Assembly (NCBI GenBank): GCA_021799555.1
Contig: JAJZAG010000114.1
Coordinates: 1 to 10,501, forward strand
Length of the DNA stretch: 10,501 nucleotides
Direction of reading: 5' to 3'
Source of the DNA: Deltaproteobacteria bacterium
GTDB lineage: Bacteria > Desulfobacterota > Binatia > Binatales > Binataceae
Positions 1-6,301 of this stretch are shown piece after piece. The position numbers and the translations under genes are program-made. A model generated the notes under the pieces. That model was not told the origin of the DNA and searched no databases. It saw only the letters and a program-made list of their open reading frames with translations. The stretch's first letter is position 1; the number at the start of each line of letters is the position of its first letter.

Positions 1-212
1 TAGCGTCCTTCAAGTTCGCCGGGCTCGGCTGCGAGCGTGATTCCGCGCACGCACGATTCGCCGAGCAGCCCGGTTATGCGCAATCCGTCGCGCGCGATCG
101 CGTCGAGATGCGCCCGCCGCCCGAGCATCGTGACGCGATGCCCGGAGGCGAACAGCCGCGCGCCGACGACCGAGCCGATCGCGCCGGCTCCCGCGATCAG
201 GATCCGCTGCAT
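1..212 (-). CDS. panE: 2-dehydropantoate 2-reductase family protein, N-terminal part (runs off left edge)
   Basis: The minus strand is open from an ATG at 212 to the window edge (about 70 codons), with no stop. The protein starts MQRILIAGAGAIGSVVGARL, a textbook N-terminal Rossmann fold with the glycine-rich GAGAIG dinucleotide-binding loop at residues 8-13. The following GHRVTMLGRR carries the second strand and arginines suited to NADP(H). This matches the PanE/ApbA ketopantoate reductase family, which reduces 2-dehydropantoate to pantoate for coenzyme A synthesis. The family also contains paralogues acting on other 2-oxo acids, and the catalytic lysine/glutamate lie outside the window, so the substrate is not proven. 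A second in-frame ATG at 218 would add two residues; neither start has a clear Shine-Dalgarno. The gene is divergent from the dihydroorotate-dehydrogenase-like gene, with about 90 bases between starts that must hold both promoters. Confidence 0.82.
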   Translation of the reverse strand, partial: MQRILIAGAGAIGSVVGARLFASGHRVTMLGRRAHLDAIARDGLRITGLLGESCVRGITLAAEPGELEGR

Positions 213-300
213 ATCCATCGTGGTGAAAGTACGATCGAAACGCGCCGCAAACAATCCGCGCGCTTGCCGAGCGGGCGGCACTGCGGCTAGATAACCGGTG

Positions 301-1143
301 ATGGAACGCAACGCTGTGAGGCTTGGTGAAGTCGATCTCGCGAGCTCAATCATGAACGCGTCGGGACCTCGTTCGGCGGAGCGCGGCGAAATCTACGAGC
401 TCGCGGCGGTGCATCGCGGGGCGATCGTTTTCAAGTCGTGCAACCTCGCGGGCCTCGACGCGCCCGACAATCTCAAGAATGCCGGCGCCGAGCATTTCGC
501 CGCGATCGCAGGCGAGCTGACGCCGCGTGGCAAGGCAATTATCGCGAGCATCGTCGGCACGAGCGAAGAGGAATTTATCGCGGTCGCCAGGCGCCTGGAT
601 CGCGCCGGAGCGGCGATCCTAGAGCTCAATCTTGCCGACCCCTACGTGCTGAACTCACTCGCGCCGTTTGCATCGCTCGACCGGCTGAAGGCGCTCGTCG
701 GGCGCGTGCGCGGCGAGATCGGATGCGCGCTCGCGGTGAAGTTGCCGCCCGCGGCTGGCTACCCGGCGCGCGCGCTCGCGGACGTGCTTAAAGCGATGCG
801 GGTTGCGATCGCGGTATGCCAGAACGACCTGCCGAAGGATCTCGAGGTCGATATCGCGCGCGGCCTCGCGAAGGGACCCGAGCGGGCGCTTTCGCATGCA
901 CACGCGATCTTTCGCGAAAGCGAGGGGCTGCTCGATGTCGTCGCCGTCGGCGGAATCAACGCCGGCCGCGACGCATACCTCGCGCATCTGACCGGAGCAA
1001 AAGCGGTGCAGGTCGGTTCTGCGCTGATCAAGGAAGGAGCGGGCGCGCTCGGCCGAATCGATCGCGAGCTCGACGCGCTTCTCGCCGAGCACGGCAAGCG
1101 CTCGGTTGATGAGATCGTCGGAGCGCTCCGGTTCGAGCAGTAG
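301..1143 (+). CDS. Dihydroorotate dehydrogenase-like FMN protein with altered active site
   Basis: The 280-residue protein aligns by eye with class 1A dihydroorotate dehydrogenases (usually about 310 residues), TIM-barrel FMN enzymes of the cytoplasm. Family landmarks seen: VFKSC (43-47) with the FMN/substrate lysine K45, ELN (108-110), VKLPP (146-150), the phosphate-binding VGGIN (216-220) and VGSALIKEG (238-246), and a C-terminal helix ending SVDEIVGAL. The usual loop N-L-S-C-P-N reads N-L-A-D-P-Y (110-115), so the catalytic cysteine/serine position is aspartate (codon 637-639) and an orotate-binding asparagine is tyrosine. The NS-type substrate loop near 170-178 is also not recognisable. 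I therefore call it DHOD-like rather than pyrD; it could be a paralogue acting on another substrate or an inactive copy. An ATG at 301 is preferred over the GTG at 298 directly before it. It is divergent from the panE-like gene and is followed by tRNA-Glu. Confidence 0.8.
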   Translation: MERNAVRLGEVDLASSIMNASGPRSAERGEIYELAAVHRGAIVFKSCNLAGLDAPDNLKNAGAEHFAAIAGELTPRGKAIIASIVGTSEEEFIAVARRLDRAGAAILELNLADPYVLNSLAPFASLDRLKALVGRVRGEIGCALAVKLPPAAGYPARALADVLKAMRVAIAVCQNDLPKDLEVDIARGLAKGPERALSHAHAIFRESEGLLDVVAVGGINAGRDAYLAHLTGAKAVQVGSALIKEGAGALGRIDRELDALLAEHGKRSVDEIVGALRFEQ

Positions 1144-1189
1144 ACGGAGGTCGCGGGCATCCGCACTCGGCTCCATCACGGGCGAATAC

Positions 1190-1219
1190 TTGCCCCGTTC
1201 GCGGTGGCGATGATAGCGT
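1190..1219 (+). promoter_or_regulatory. Possible sigma-70 promoter of tRNA-Glu
   Basis: TTGCCC at 1190-1195 and TAGCGT at 1214-1219 are 18 bases apart. A TG one base before the -10 box gives the extended TGnTAnnnT form. Transcription would start near 1226, about 40 bases before the mature tRNA 5' end, a normal leader length. The boxes match the consensus only partly, so this is a position-supported guess. Confidence 0.35.
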
Positions 1220-1265
1220 GAGCGGCCTGACTGCGCGCGCTGCGCGGTTTGTCTTTGCGGCACGC

Positions 1266-1343
1266 GTCCCCGTCGTCTAGCTCGGCCTAGGACACCGGCC
1301 TTTCACGTCGGTAACACGGGTTCAAATCCCGTCGGGGACGCCA
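1266..1343 (+). tRNA. tRNA-Glu (anticodon TTC), CCA encoded
   Basis: The segment folds as a full cloverleaf. The acceptor stem is GTCCCCG (1266-1272) with CGGGGAC (1333-1339), followed by discriminator G1340 and an encoded CCA (1341-1343). The D arm is closed by GTC/GAC. The anticodon stem is CCGGC/GTCGG with one G-T pair and loop CTTTCAC (1300-1306), placing anticodon TTC at 1302-1304. The T arm is CGGG-TTCAAAT-CCCG. The sequence closely resembles bacterial tRNA-Glu throughout, including the GTCTAG of the D arm. It reads GAA/GAG codons. Confidence 0.97.
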
Positions 1344-1580
1344 ATTCTTCCTGGGATAATCGCGAATTCCGCGTTTGAAGCAGTTCACCGTGTCCAATTC
1401 GATGACCAATTTTTCCCGGAATGAGACCATTTGGAAATGCGGCCAAAGAACTGATTAACATGCCACCGACGCTGGTTCCGAGCATTGCCGTAGTGCCAGT
1501 TTTCCGGATCGCCGTACATCGAGAGTTGAGCGCGGGATCAGGTTCGCGATCGCGCACCGTGGTGATTACCCATACGCGCC

Positions 1581-1654
1581 GGCGCACGCCCTGAAGGAAA
1601 AGCGCGCACGTTAAGCGCGCCACGCGCGTTCTTACGACCCTCAGGCCGTGCGCC
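1581..1654. repeat. Long imperfect inverted repeat, 17-base arms
   Basis: The left arm 1581-1597 (GGCGCACGCCCTGAAGG) and right arm 1638-1654 (CCCTCAGGCCGTGCGCC) are reverse complements with two mismatches. Pairing continues inwards: A1598-A1601 with T1633-T1629 around a bulged C, then C1603-C1607 with G1628-G1624 around a bulged G. This leaves a loop of about 16 bases, giving a nearly continuous hairpin of about 74 nt. There is no T-run next to it, so it is not a standard terminator. It could be a structured RNA, a palindromic miniature element, or protein-binding arms. Confidence 0.6.
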
Positions 1655-1673
1655 CTGAGCCCGGCCTGGATAT

Positions 1674-1750
1674 GCGGTGCGCCGCAGCACTCGCGCGAGC
1701 GCTTAAGCCGTGCGTGGGAGCCGCCGGGGGAAATGCCCCGCGCGCACCGC
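1674..1750. repeat. Second long inverted repeat, 9-base perfect arms with inner hairpins
   Basis: GCGGTGCGC at 1674-1682 is the exact reverse complement of GCGCACCGC at 1742-1750. Between the arms are a 10-base palindrome CTCGCGCGAG (1690-1699), the palindrome GCTTAAGC (1701-1708), and a hairpin CGGGG-GAAATG-CCCCG (1725-1740). The unit is about the same size as its left neighbour and starts only 20 bases after it. High GC content makes short palindromes likely by chance, so the evidence is weaker than for the first repeat. Confidence 0.45.
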
Positions 1751-1821
1751 TGGGCAGCGTAGCTCCATGAAATACACAAATACCCATAGCAACGGACTAT
1801 CGGAACTACCTATTACGAGTG

Positions 1822-1848
1822 TGTTCCCGCGCTGACATGTTCCCGCGC
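1822..1848. repeat. Direct repeat of TGTTCCCGCGC, two copies 16 bases apart
   Basis: TGTTCCCGCGC occurs at 1822-1832 and 1838-1848, separated by TGACA. Closely spaced direct copies like this are typical of transposase- or regulator-binding sites near insertion-sequence ends. No transposase gene is seen, so at most this is a remnant end. It lies just downstream of the operon's last stop codon. Confidence 0.4.
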
Positions 1849-1866
1849 CGATTTCGCGCCTCGGGG

Positions 1867-2652
1867 TCATCGCGATTTCTCCGCACCTGTACCGGTCTCA
1901 ATTCTGCCGATGAGGCGCAGCAATCCGTCGAGAATCGTAAACGGATGCGGTGGACAACCCGGGATATACAGATCGACACGAAACATATTATTCGCGCCGT
2001 TCAAAACGTCTTGGTGATCGCGAAATGGACCACCGGAGATCGCGCACGCGCCAACTGCGATTACTATCTTCGGATCGGGTATAGCGTCGTAAGTGGTCTG
2101 CAGCGCCAGGCGCATGTTCATCGTCACTGGACCGGTAATCAGAAGGCCGTCCGCGTGCCGTGGCGAGGCTACGAACTGAATTCCGAAGCGGCCCAGATCA
2201 AATACTATTGTGTTCAGCACGTTGATGTCCGCTTCGCATCCATTGCATCCGCCCGCACTGACCTGCCTAAGCTTTAGCGAGCGGCCAAGAATCCGGTGGA
2301 TGTTTTCCGCCATGCGGTGCGCCAGTTTTAGAGGTTGCTTTGCGCCCAGAATCAAATCATCGCGATCGTTCGTTGCGAGCGGGTATTGCCTGCTATACTG
2401 AATCGCGTTATCCGGACAGGCATTTGAGCATTCGGGGCAGAATAGGCACCGTCCGAGATCGATCGTCAGCGGCCCGTTGGTCGAAATTGCGTCGGTAGGG
2501 CAGACATCGACACAGGCCTTGCAGCCGGAGGGACATCGCGAGTCGTCGATTATCGGCGCACCGCGAAACCGCTTTGGCAAAGTCGGTTCGGCTGCGGGAA
2601 ACGGCAGAGTGCGTTTGCCTTGCCTGAGGCGGGTGAGGAGTAGATTAGCCAT
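1867..2652 (-). CDS. HyfH-HyfI-like fusion: ferredoxin domain plus NuoB-like small subunit
   Basis: The 261-residue protein has two parts. Residues about 35-90 form a 2[4Fe-4S] ferredoxin domain with cysteines 40, 44, 47, 51 (first gap three residues instead of the usual two) and 69, 72, 75, 79, each set ending CP. Residues about 125-255 form a NuoB/HyfI small-subunit domain with the proximal [4Fe-4S] ligands C136 and C139 (GGCNGCE), C203 (GACAISGG) and C233 (PGCPPHP). In group 4 hydrogenases and complex I these are usually separate proteins; here one chain carries three clusters, the internal wire of the peripheral arm. It is the last gene of the operon, nine bases after the large-subunit gene. 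All cluster ligands are present, so electron transfer should work even though the partner large subunit lacks NiFe ligands. Predicted to sit on the cytoplasmic face. Confidence 0.9.
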   Translation of the reverse strand: MANLLLTRLRQGKRTLPFPAAEPTLPKRFRGAPIIDDSRCPSGCKACVDVCPTDAISTNGPLTIDLGRCLFCPECSNACPDNAIQYSRQYPLATNDRDDLILGAKQPLKLAHRMAENIHRILGRSLKLRQVSAGGCNGCEADINVLNTIVFDLGRFGIQFVASPRHADGLLITGPVTMNMRLALQTTYDAIPDPKIVIAVGACAISGGPFRDHQDVLNGANNMFRVDLYIPGCPPHPFTILDGLLRLIGRIETGTGAEKSR

Positions 2653-2661
2653 TGAGTATTT

Positions 2662-4164
2662 TCACAGATCGTGGCCGCAGTATGAAAGATTGAAGCTCTT
2701 GTTGCAGAGGGGAAAATCTGAGATTTGCTGCTCACGCATCGCAATCGCCAGACCGATCCAGTTACGAAATGAGGGATCGATAATTTTATAGCGCGCGAAG
2801 CGCCCATCGCGGTCGGTGATTGCCGCGTGCGTGATTGCCCCGCGCCATCCTTCGGTGAGGGAAACAATCAGGTGTGCGGGGAGCATCGGTCCGACCGCGA
2901 CCCGAATCGGGCCCGCAGGTAACGCCGCGAGTTGCTCGCGAATGAAAACGCCGGAGCGTTGGATTTCGAGCCATCGCACCCACGCGCGGGCGAGAACGTC
3001 GCCCGAGTCCGAGATCGATATGGGAATCTGCGCGAATCTGAACACGCCGCTTGGAAAGTCCTGCCGAATGTCGCGTTCAACACCGCAGGCTCGCGCGGCT
3101 GGTCCGACTAGCCCGAGCGCCGCGCAAGTGGCGGCGGTGAGCGCACCCGTATCCTGAAAGCGAGCCTGCAGGGAGGGCGCGTCCCACATGAGCCTGACGG
3201 CATCCTCGACGTCCTTCAATGCGGTGTCGAGGCGGCGGGTGAGTTCCAGCGCGAGGTTCGCGTCCACGTCGAACAGGACGCCGCCGGGCCTGACCATGCC
3301 GCGGCCAAAGCGGCTGCCGCAGATTTCCGCGGTCAGGTTCAGGAAGTCGCCGCGAATTCTTCCGCAATATGACGCCGTGGGCAAATAGCCGGCGTCGCCT
3401 GCCATGGCCCCAAGGTCTCCGCAGTGATTTGCCAGGCGCTCTAGTTCGAGCGCGATTGCGCGCAGCGCCTGCGCCCGGACGGAAACCGCGGCGCCGCAGA
3501 GACCCTCTATCGCCTCGCAATGCGCGATTGTATGTCCAATCGAAGTATCGCCGGATAGCGTCTCGATCTCGTGTATCGTGCGCTTTCCCGGCCCGCCGAC
3601 GAGAGCCGATTCGACGCCGCGATGCTGGTAGCCGAGGGAAATTTCCAGATGGAGTACGCGTTCGCCATGGCATTGGAATCGAAAATGTCCTGGCTCGATA
3701 ATTCCCGCGTGTACGGGGCCGACCGCGACTTCGTGGACTTCGTCTCCGCTGACGGCGAAGAAATTAGTCACACCGGGGACTGGTGCTTGCGCGGCGCCTT
3801 CAGACCGGTACGGCGCTTGGAATCTGATGGGTTTGAGCCACGGATGACCTTGCGGCTTGACCTGCCACTGCTCGGCGATTTCACGCTCAAACCAGTTGGC
3901 CTGCGGGCAATCGACGGTCAGGCACGGGTAAGACTCATCGACTTCGGTGCTCAGTGCCGAAAGACTACTCGTACCGGGATCGGCAAGTACGCCGATAAGT
4001 TGGACGCGCCCGTCTTTCATAGGCGTTCCGAACAGCGCCGTCAGCATCGAGCCTTCGCGCAACGCGGAAATTATACTGGCCCTGAACTGATGGATCGGAA
4101 GACAGTTGACGCTGGCCAGCGGTATCGGCTCGCAGTTGTGAAATGAAGGAAGCGCGATAGTCAT
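2662..4164 (-). CDS. HyfG/HycE-like large subunit lacking all NiFe-binding cysteines (Ehr-type)
   Basis: The 500-residue protein combines an N-terminal NuoC-like domain (to about residue 120, with the signature FEREIAEQWQVKPQGHPWLKP around 92-111) with a C-terminal NuoD/HycE-like catalytic domain. Conserved backbone motifs are present: GPVHAGIIEPGHF (149-161), ISLGYQHRGVE (175-185), ELERLANH (240-247) and NLTAEICGSRFGRGM (276-290). The first NiFe motif, normally CGxCxxxH, reads SGDTSIGH (204-211), so both cysteines are replaced by S204 and T207 while H211 remains. The C-terminal DPCxxC reads DPSFRN (463-468), replaced by S465 and N468. It therefore cannot bind NiFe in the normal way and is placed with the energy-converting hydrogenase-related (Ehr) large subunits. 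The C-terminal tail is not trimmed to a processing site as in hydrogenases. Its substrate is unknown. It starts seven bases after the HyfF-like gene and forms the peripheral arm with the iron-sulfur fusion protein. Confidence 0.92.
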   Translation of the reverse strand: MTIALPSFHNCEPIPLASVNCLPIHQFRASIISALREGSMLTALFGTPMKDGRVQLIGVLADPGTSSLSALSTEVDESYPCLTVDCPQANWFEREIAEQWQVKPQGHPWLKPIRFQAPYRSEGAAQAPVPGVTNFFAVSGDEVHEVAVGPVHAGIIEPGHFRFQCHGERVLHLEISLGYQHRGVESALVGGPGKRTIHEIETLSGDTSIGHTIAHCEAIEGLCGAAVSVRAQALRAIALELERLANHCGDLGAMAGDAGYLPTASYCGRIRGDFLNLTAEICGSRFGRGMVRPGGVLFDVDANLALELTRRLDTALKDVEDAVRLMWDAPSLQARFQDTGALTAATCAALGLVGPAARACGVERDIRQDFPSGVFRFAQIPISISDSGDVLARAWVRWLEIQRSGVFIREQLAALPAGPIRVAVGPMLPAHLIVSLTEGWRGAITHAAITDRDGRFARYKIIDPSFRNWIGLAIAMREQQISDFPLCNKSFNLSYCGHDL

Positions 4165-4171
4165 ATCTCAC

Positions 4172-5641
4172 TCAGCCGAGGACGAGAGCGGCCTCCCGAA
4201 GCGCGCGAGTCAAAACCGGTGGCACATAAATTCCCATCAGCAGAATCGCGATCCCAAGCATCGCGGGGACTATGGTTAGCGTGAGGCTCCTTTCCGGCGG
4301 GGAGGAAATATGCGCGCCGGGAGTTCCCTGCGCCATCGCGAGAGCCGGTGCGGCCATCGCCGCCATGATGACCGCCAAGAGGACAAGGTAAACGATGGCG
4401 ACGAGGATCTGGCCGTGATCGAGCGCGCCTTTCAGAATCAGAAGCTCACTGAGAAACGGACCAAACGGCGGGGAGCCGGTTATCGCGAACAATCCAACCA
4501 GCCACAACACGCCGGAAACGGGCAACACGCGCAGCGCTCCGGAAATTTCCGTACTGTTCTTGGTCCTATAGACCGCGAGAAAATTTCCCGCCACCAGAAA
4601 CAGCATCGCCTTAGTCAGCGAATGGTTAATCACGTGCAGCACCGCGCCGAACACAGCGGCGCCTCCAAGGCCCACTCCTACCGCAAGAATTCCCATGTGC
4701 TCGACGCTCGAGTAGGCAAGCATCCGCTTGTAGTCGGTCTGGCCGGAAATAAATGCGGCCGCCACGCCCATCGAGACCAGGCCGAAAATCAGCAGCAGCT
4801 TGTCACTAAAGCCGGCGATACCGCCCGCTACGGAAATCTCCTGCACCCGAAGGATGCCCAGAAACGCGCAATTGAGTAGCGCTCCCGAAAGCAGCGCCGA
4901 CGCGACCGAGGGTGCTTCGCTGTGCGCATCGGGCAACCAGGTATGAAACGGCGCAAGGCCCATCTTGGTTCCAAAGCCTACCAGCAGCAGTAGGAAAGCC
5001 GCTCGGAACCAAGGGACGTTCAAGCGATGAGCATTCGCGCGGAGATCCGGAACCATCAGTGCAATAGTGGAACCATCCGGATTGGTGGCCGCGACGGCAA
5101 GGAAAAAGATTCCCAATAGCGCCAGCGCGATTCCGACGGAACAGATGAGCAAATATTTCCAAGTCGCTTCGAGCGAGCGATGATGGCGATGGAAATAGAT
5201 CAGCGGCGCGCTCGCCAGGGTAGTGGCTTCCACGGCGACCCACAAAAGTGCGATCTGTTGACTGACGGCAACCAGTGTCATCGCGGCCAGAAAAAAGAGT
5301 AAGCAGGCGGTGAAACTGGCCTCGCGAGCATTGGAAAATAGAAATCCTTCCTCGAAGTCGCTATGCGTCTGGCGGCGTTCTTCGCGAAGATACGCTACGG
5401 CGTAAAAGCTCGCGGCCAAAAACAGAACGCTGGTCAAGGTCTCGATGAGTCTTCCGAGTGCGTCTTCGGCAAGCCATCCACCAAGCGCGGGCGCGGGCGG
5501 GACCATCCAGGCCGTGATGCTGAGTGCGGTCTGGGTTATTGCGGTGGACAGCAGCAGAATCCGGCGCAGCCGATCCGAGCCGATGAACAGCGCAAAAATT
5601 CCGGCACCCGCCGGCAGGATTATGAGTAAAGCGATCATCAC
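4172..5641 (-). CDS. HyfF-like antiporter-type membrane subunit (NuoN/NuoM family)
   Basis: This 489-residue, very hydrophobic protein has the proton-conducting membrane transporter core shared by NuoL/M/N and Mrp antiporters. Key features are a membrane glutamate in WVAVEATTL (E138), the lysine of GFGTKMGLAPFHTWLPDAH (K226), QTDYKRMLAYSSVEHMG (301-317) on the loop after the discontinuous helix, and INHSLTKAMLF with K344. These charged residues form the ion path in the family and all are present, so ion pumping is plausible. The start is either GTG at 5641, overlapping the upstream TGA by four bases, or ATG at 5638 in the arrangement TGATG; I cannot decide, and the difference is one residue. 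Either way translation is coupled to the HyfE-like gene. It is the second antiporter-like subunit in the operon and lacks the long C-terminal extension of the HyfB-like one. Confidence 0.92.
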   Translation of the reverse strand: MMIALLIILPAGAGIFALFIGSDRLRRILLLSTAITQTALSITAWMVPPAPALGGWLAEDALGRLIETLTSVLFLAASFYAVAYLREERRQTHSDFEEGFLFSNAREASFTACLLFFLAAMTLVAVSQQIALLWVAVEATTLASAPLIYFHRHHRSLEATWKYLLICSVGIALALLGIFFLAVAATNPDGSTIALMVPDLRANAHRLNVPWFRAAFLLLLVGFGTKMGLAPFHTWLPDAHSEAPSVASALLSGALLNCAFLGILRVQEISVAGGIAGFSDKLLLIFGLVSMGVAAAFISGQTDYKRMLAYSSVEHMGILAVGVGLGGAAVFGAVLHVINHSLTKAMLFLVAGNFLAVYRTKNSTEISGALRVLPVSGVLWLVGLFAITGSPPFGPFLSELLILKGALDHGQILVAIVYLVLLAVIMAAMAAPALAMAQGTPGAHISSPPERSLTLTIVPAMLGIAILLMGIYVPPVLTRALREAALVLG

Positions 5642-6288
5642 AGCCGGGCGGTCCGCGCCCGCAATTTATCCGTATCGATATGATCGAACTCGCGGCTGAT
5701 ATGAAAAATAGCTATACCCATTACAAAAACTCCCACGAACACATCGAGCAGAATACCCAACTCGACCAGAATCGGCAGACGCAGGGCAACGGCTGCACCG
5801 AAAGCGTAAACACCGTTCTCGAGCGCCAGGTATCCGAGCACTTGCGTCAATGCCTTTTGCCGGCTCGCTATGACGATCATACCGACCAGACTGGTGAAGA
5901 AGGCGGCTGGCACCAGCAGGGACGAGGGCGGCTGATTGGAAAGGGTTAATCTATGACCGAGCCACAGCGATACGCCCAGGGCTGCTGTGCCAGCGATAAT
6001 CGACAGGTTATAGCTGATGACCGGTTCGACCTCGCGCACGGTGTCGGCTTCGCGCATGGCGCGGAACAGCAGCCACGGCAGGACGAAGCCTTTGACTATG
6101 GCACTGCTGAGCGGAAGCAGCACCCCGGCCACTGACAATTGCCCGACCTGTATGACGATCGCGAGAATGCCCAGCAGCACTCCCTGTATGGCGATTGCGC
6201 GGATGCAAGCCGCGAGGCGGCTCGAGCTGAGCAGCATAAAGCCGGTGAGTACCAGGAGAACGAGAATCGAGTTGATTAGCTGGTTCAT
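5638..6288 (-). CDS. HyfE-like membrane subunit (contains NuoK-like part)
   Basis: The 216-residue membrane protein has about six hydrophobic segments and is typical in length for HyfE, which is twice the size of NuoK. The NuoK-like part lies in the C-terminal half: GYLALENGVYAFG (152-164) holds the buried glutamate E157 conserved in this family, and VELGILLDVFVGVFVMG (175-191) holds a second membrane acid pair. These residues correspond to the half-channel linking the antiporter-like subunits to the HyfC anchor. It starts 13 bases after the HyfC-like gene with only a weak Shine-Dalgarno. Its stop overlaps the start of the HyfF-like gene. The soluble C-terminal tail HIDTDKLRARTARL is positively charged and probably cytoplasmic. 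Confidence 0.88.
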   Translation of the reverse strand: MNQLINSILVLLVLTGFMLLSSSRLAACIRAIAIQGVLLGILAIVIQVGQLSVAGVLLPLSSAIVKGFVLPWLLFRAMREADTVREVEPVISYNLSIIAGTAALGVSLWLGHRLTLSNQPPSSLLVPAAFFTSLVGMIVIASRQKALTQVLGYLALENGVYAFGAAVALRLPILVELGILLDVFVGVFVMGIAIFHISREFDHIDTDKLRARTARL

Positions 6289-6301
6289 GACCTAAATCCC
6301 G

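Larger units (their letters stand above)
1344..1866. other. Gene-poor region between tRNA-Glu and the 3' end of the hyf-like operon
   Basis: I find no credible protein gene in these roughly 520 bases. The longest minus-strand frame runs back into the tRNA and owes its C-terminus to antisense tRNA sequence. A short plus-strand frame (1421-1593, starting MRPFGNAAKEL) has no recognisable family. What stands out is non-coding: two adjacent long inverted repeats (1581-1654 and 1674-1750), small palindromes (1690-1699, 1701-1708), a five-pair hairpin (1725-1740) and an 11-base direct repeat (1822-1848). No clear hairpin-plus-T-run terminator is visible for the tRNA or for the converging operon. The segment may be a decayed mobile element inserted beside the tRNA, or may encode a structured RNA. 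Confidence 0.55.

Noticed and set aside
37..294. Plus-strand frame of 85 codons at the left edge
   Set aside because: It lies mostly antisense to the ketopantoate-reductase-like gene, whose GAGAIG motif makes the minus-strand reading convincing. The plus-strand product is arginine/proline-rich shadow sequence.
655..1263. Minus-strand frame of 202 codons over the DHOD-like gene
   Set aside because: Antisense to a clear flavoprotein gene; its arginine-rich composition is typical of shadow frames in GC-rich DNA.
1361..1374. CGCG-AATTC-CGCG followed by TTT as a tRNA terminator
   Set aside because: A four-pair stem (1361-1364 with 1370-1373) and a three-base T-run are too weak to support a terminator call.
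1421..1593. Short plus-strand frame MRPFGNAAKELINMPPTL
   Set aside because: 57 codons, no Shine-Dalgarno, no recognised domain, and it ends inside the inverted repeat arm. Not enough to call a gene.
1303..1779. Minus-strand open frame of 158 codons overlapping tRNA-Glu
   Set aside because: Its C-terminus (ASPTGFEPVLPT) is antisense tRNA sequence, a well-known false-gene pattern. The rest crosses the inverted repeats and resembles no family.
3571..4146. Plus-strand frame of 191 codons over the large-subunit gene
   Set aside because: Fully antisense to the HyfG-like gene; no family motif, no ribosome site.
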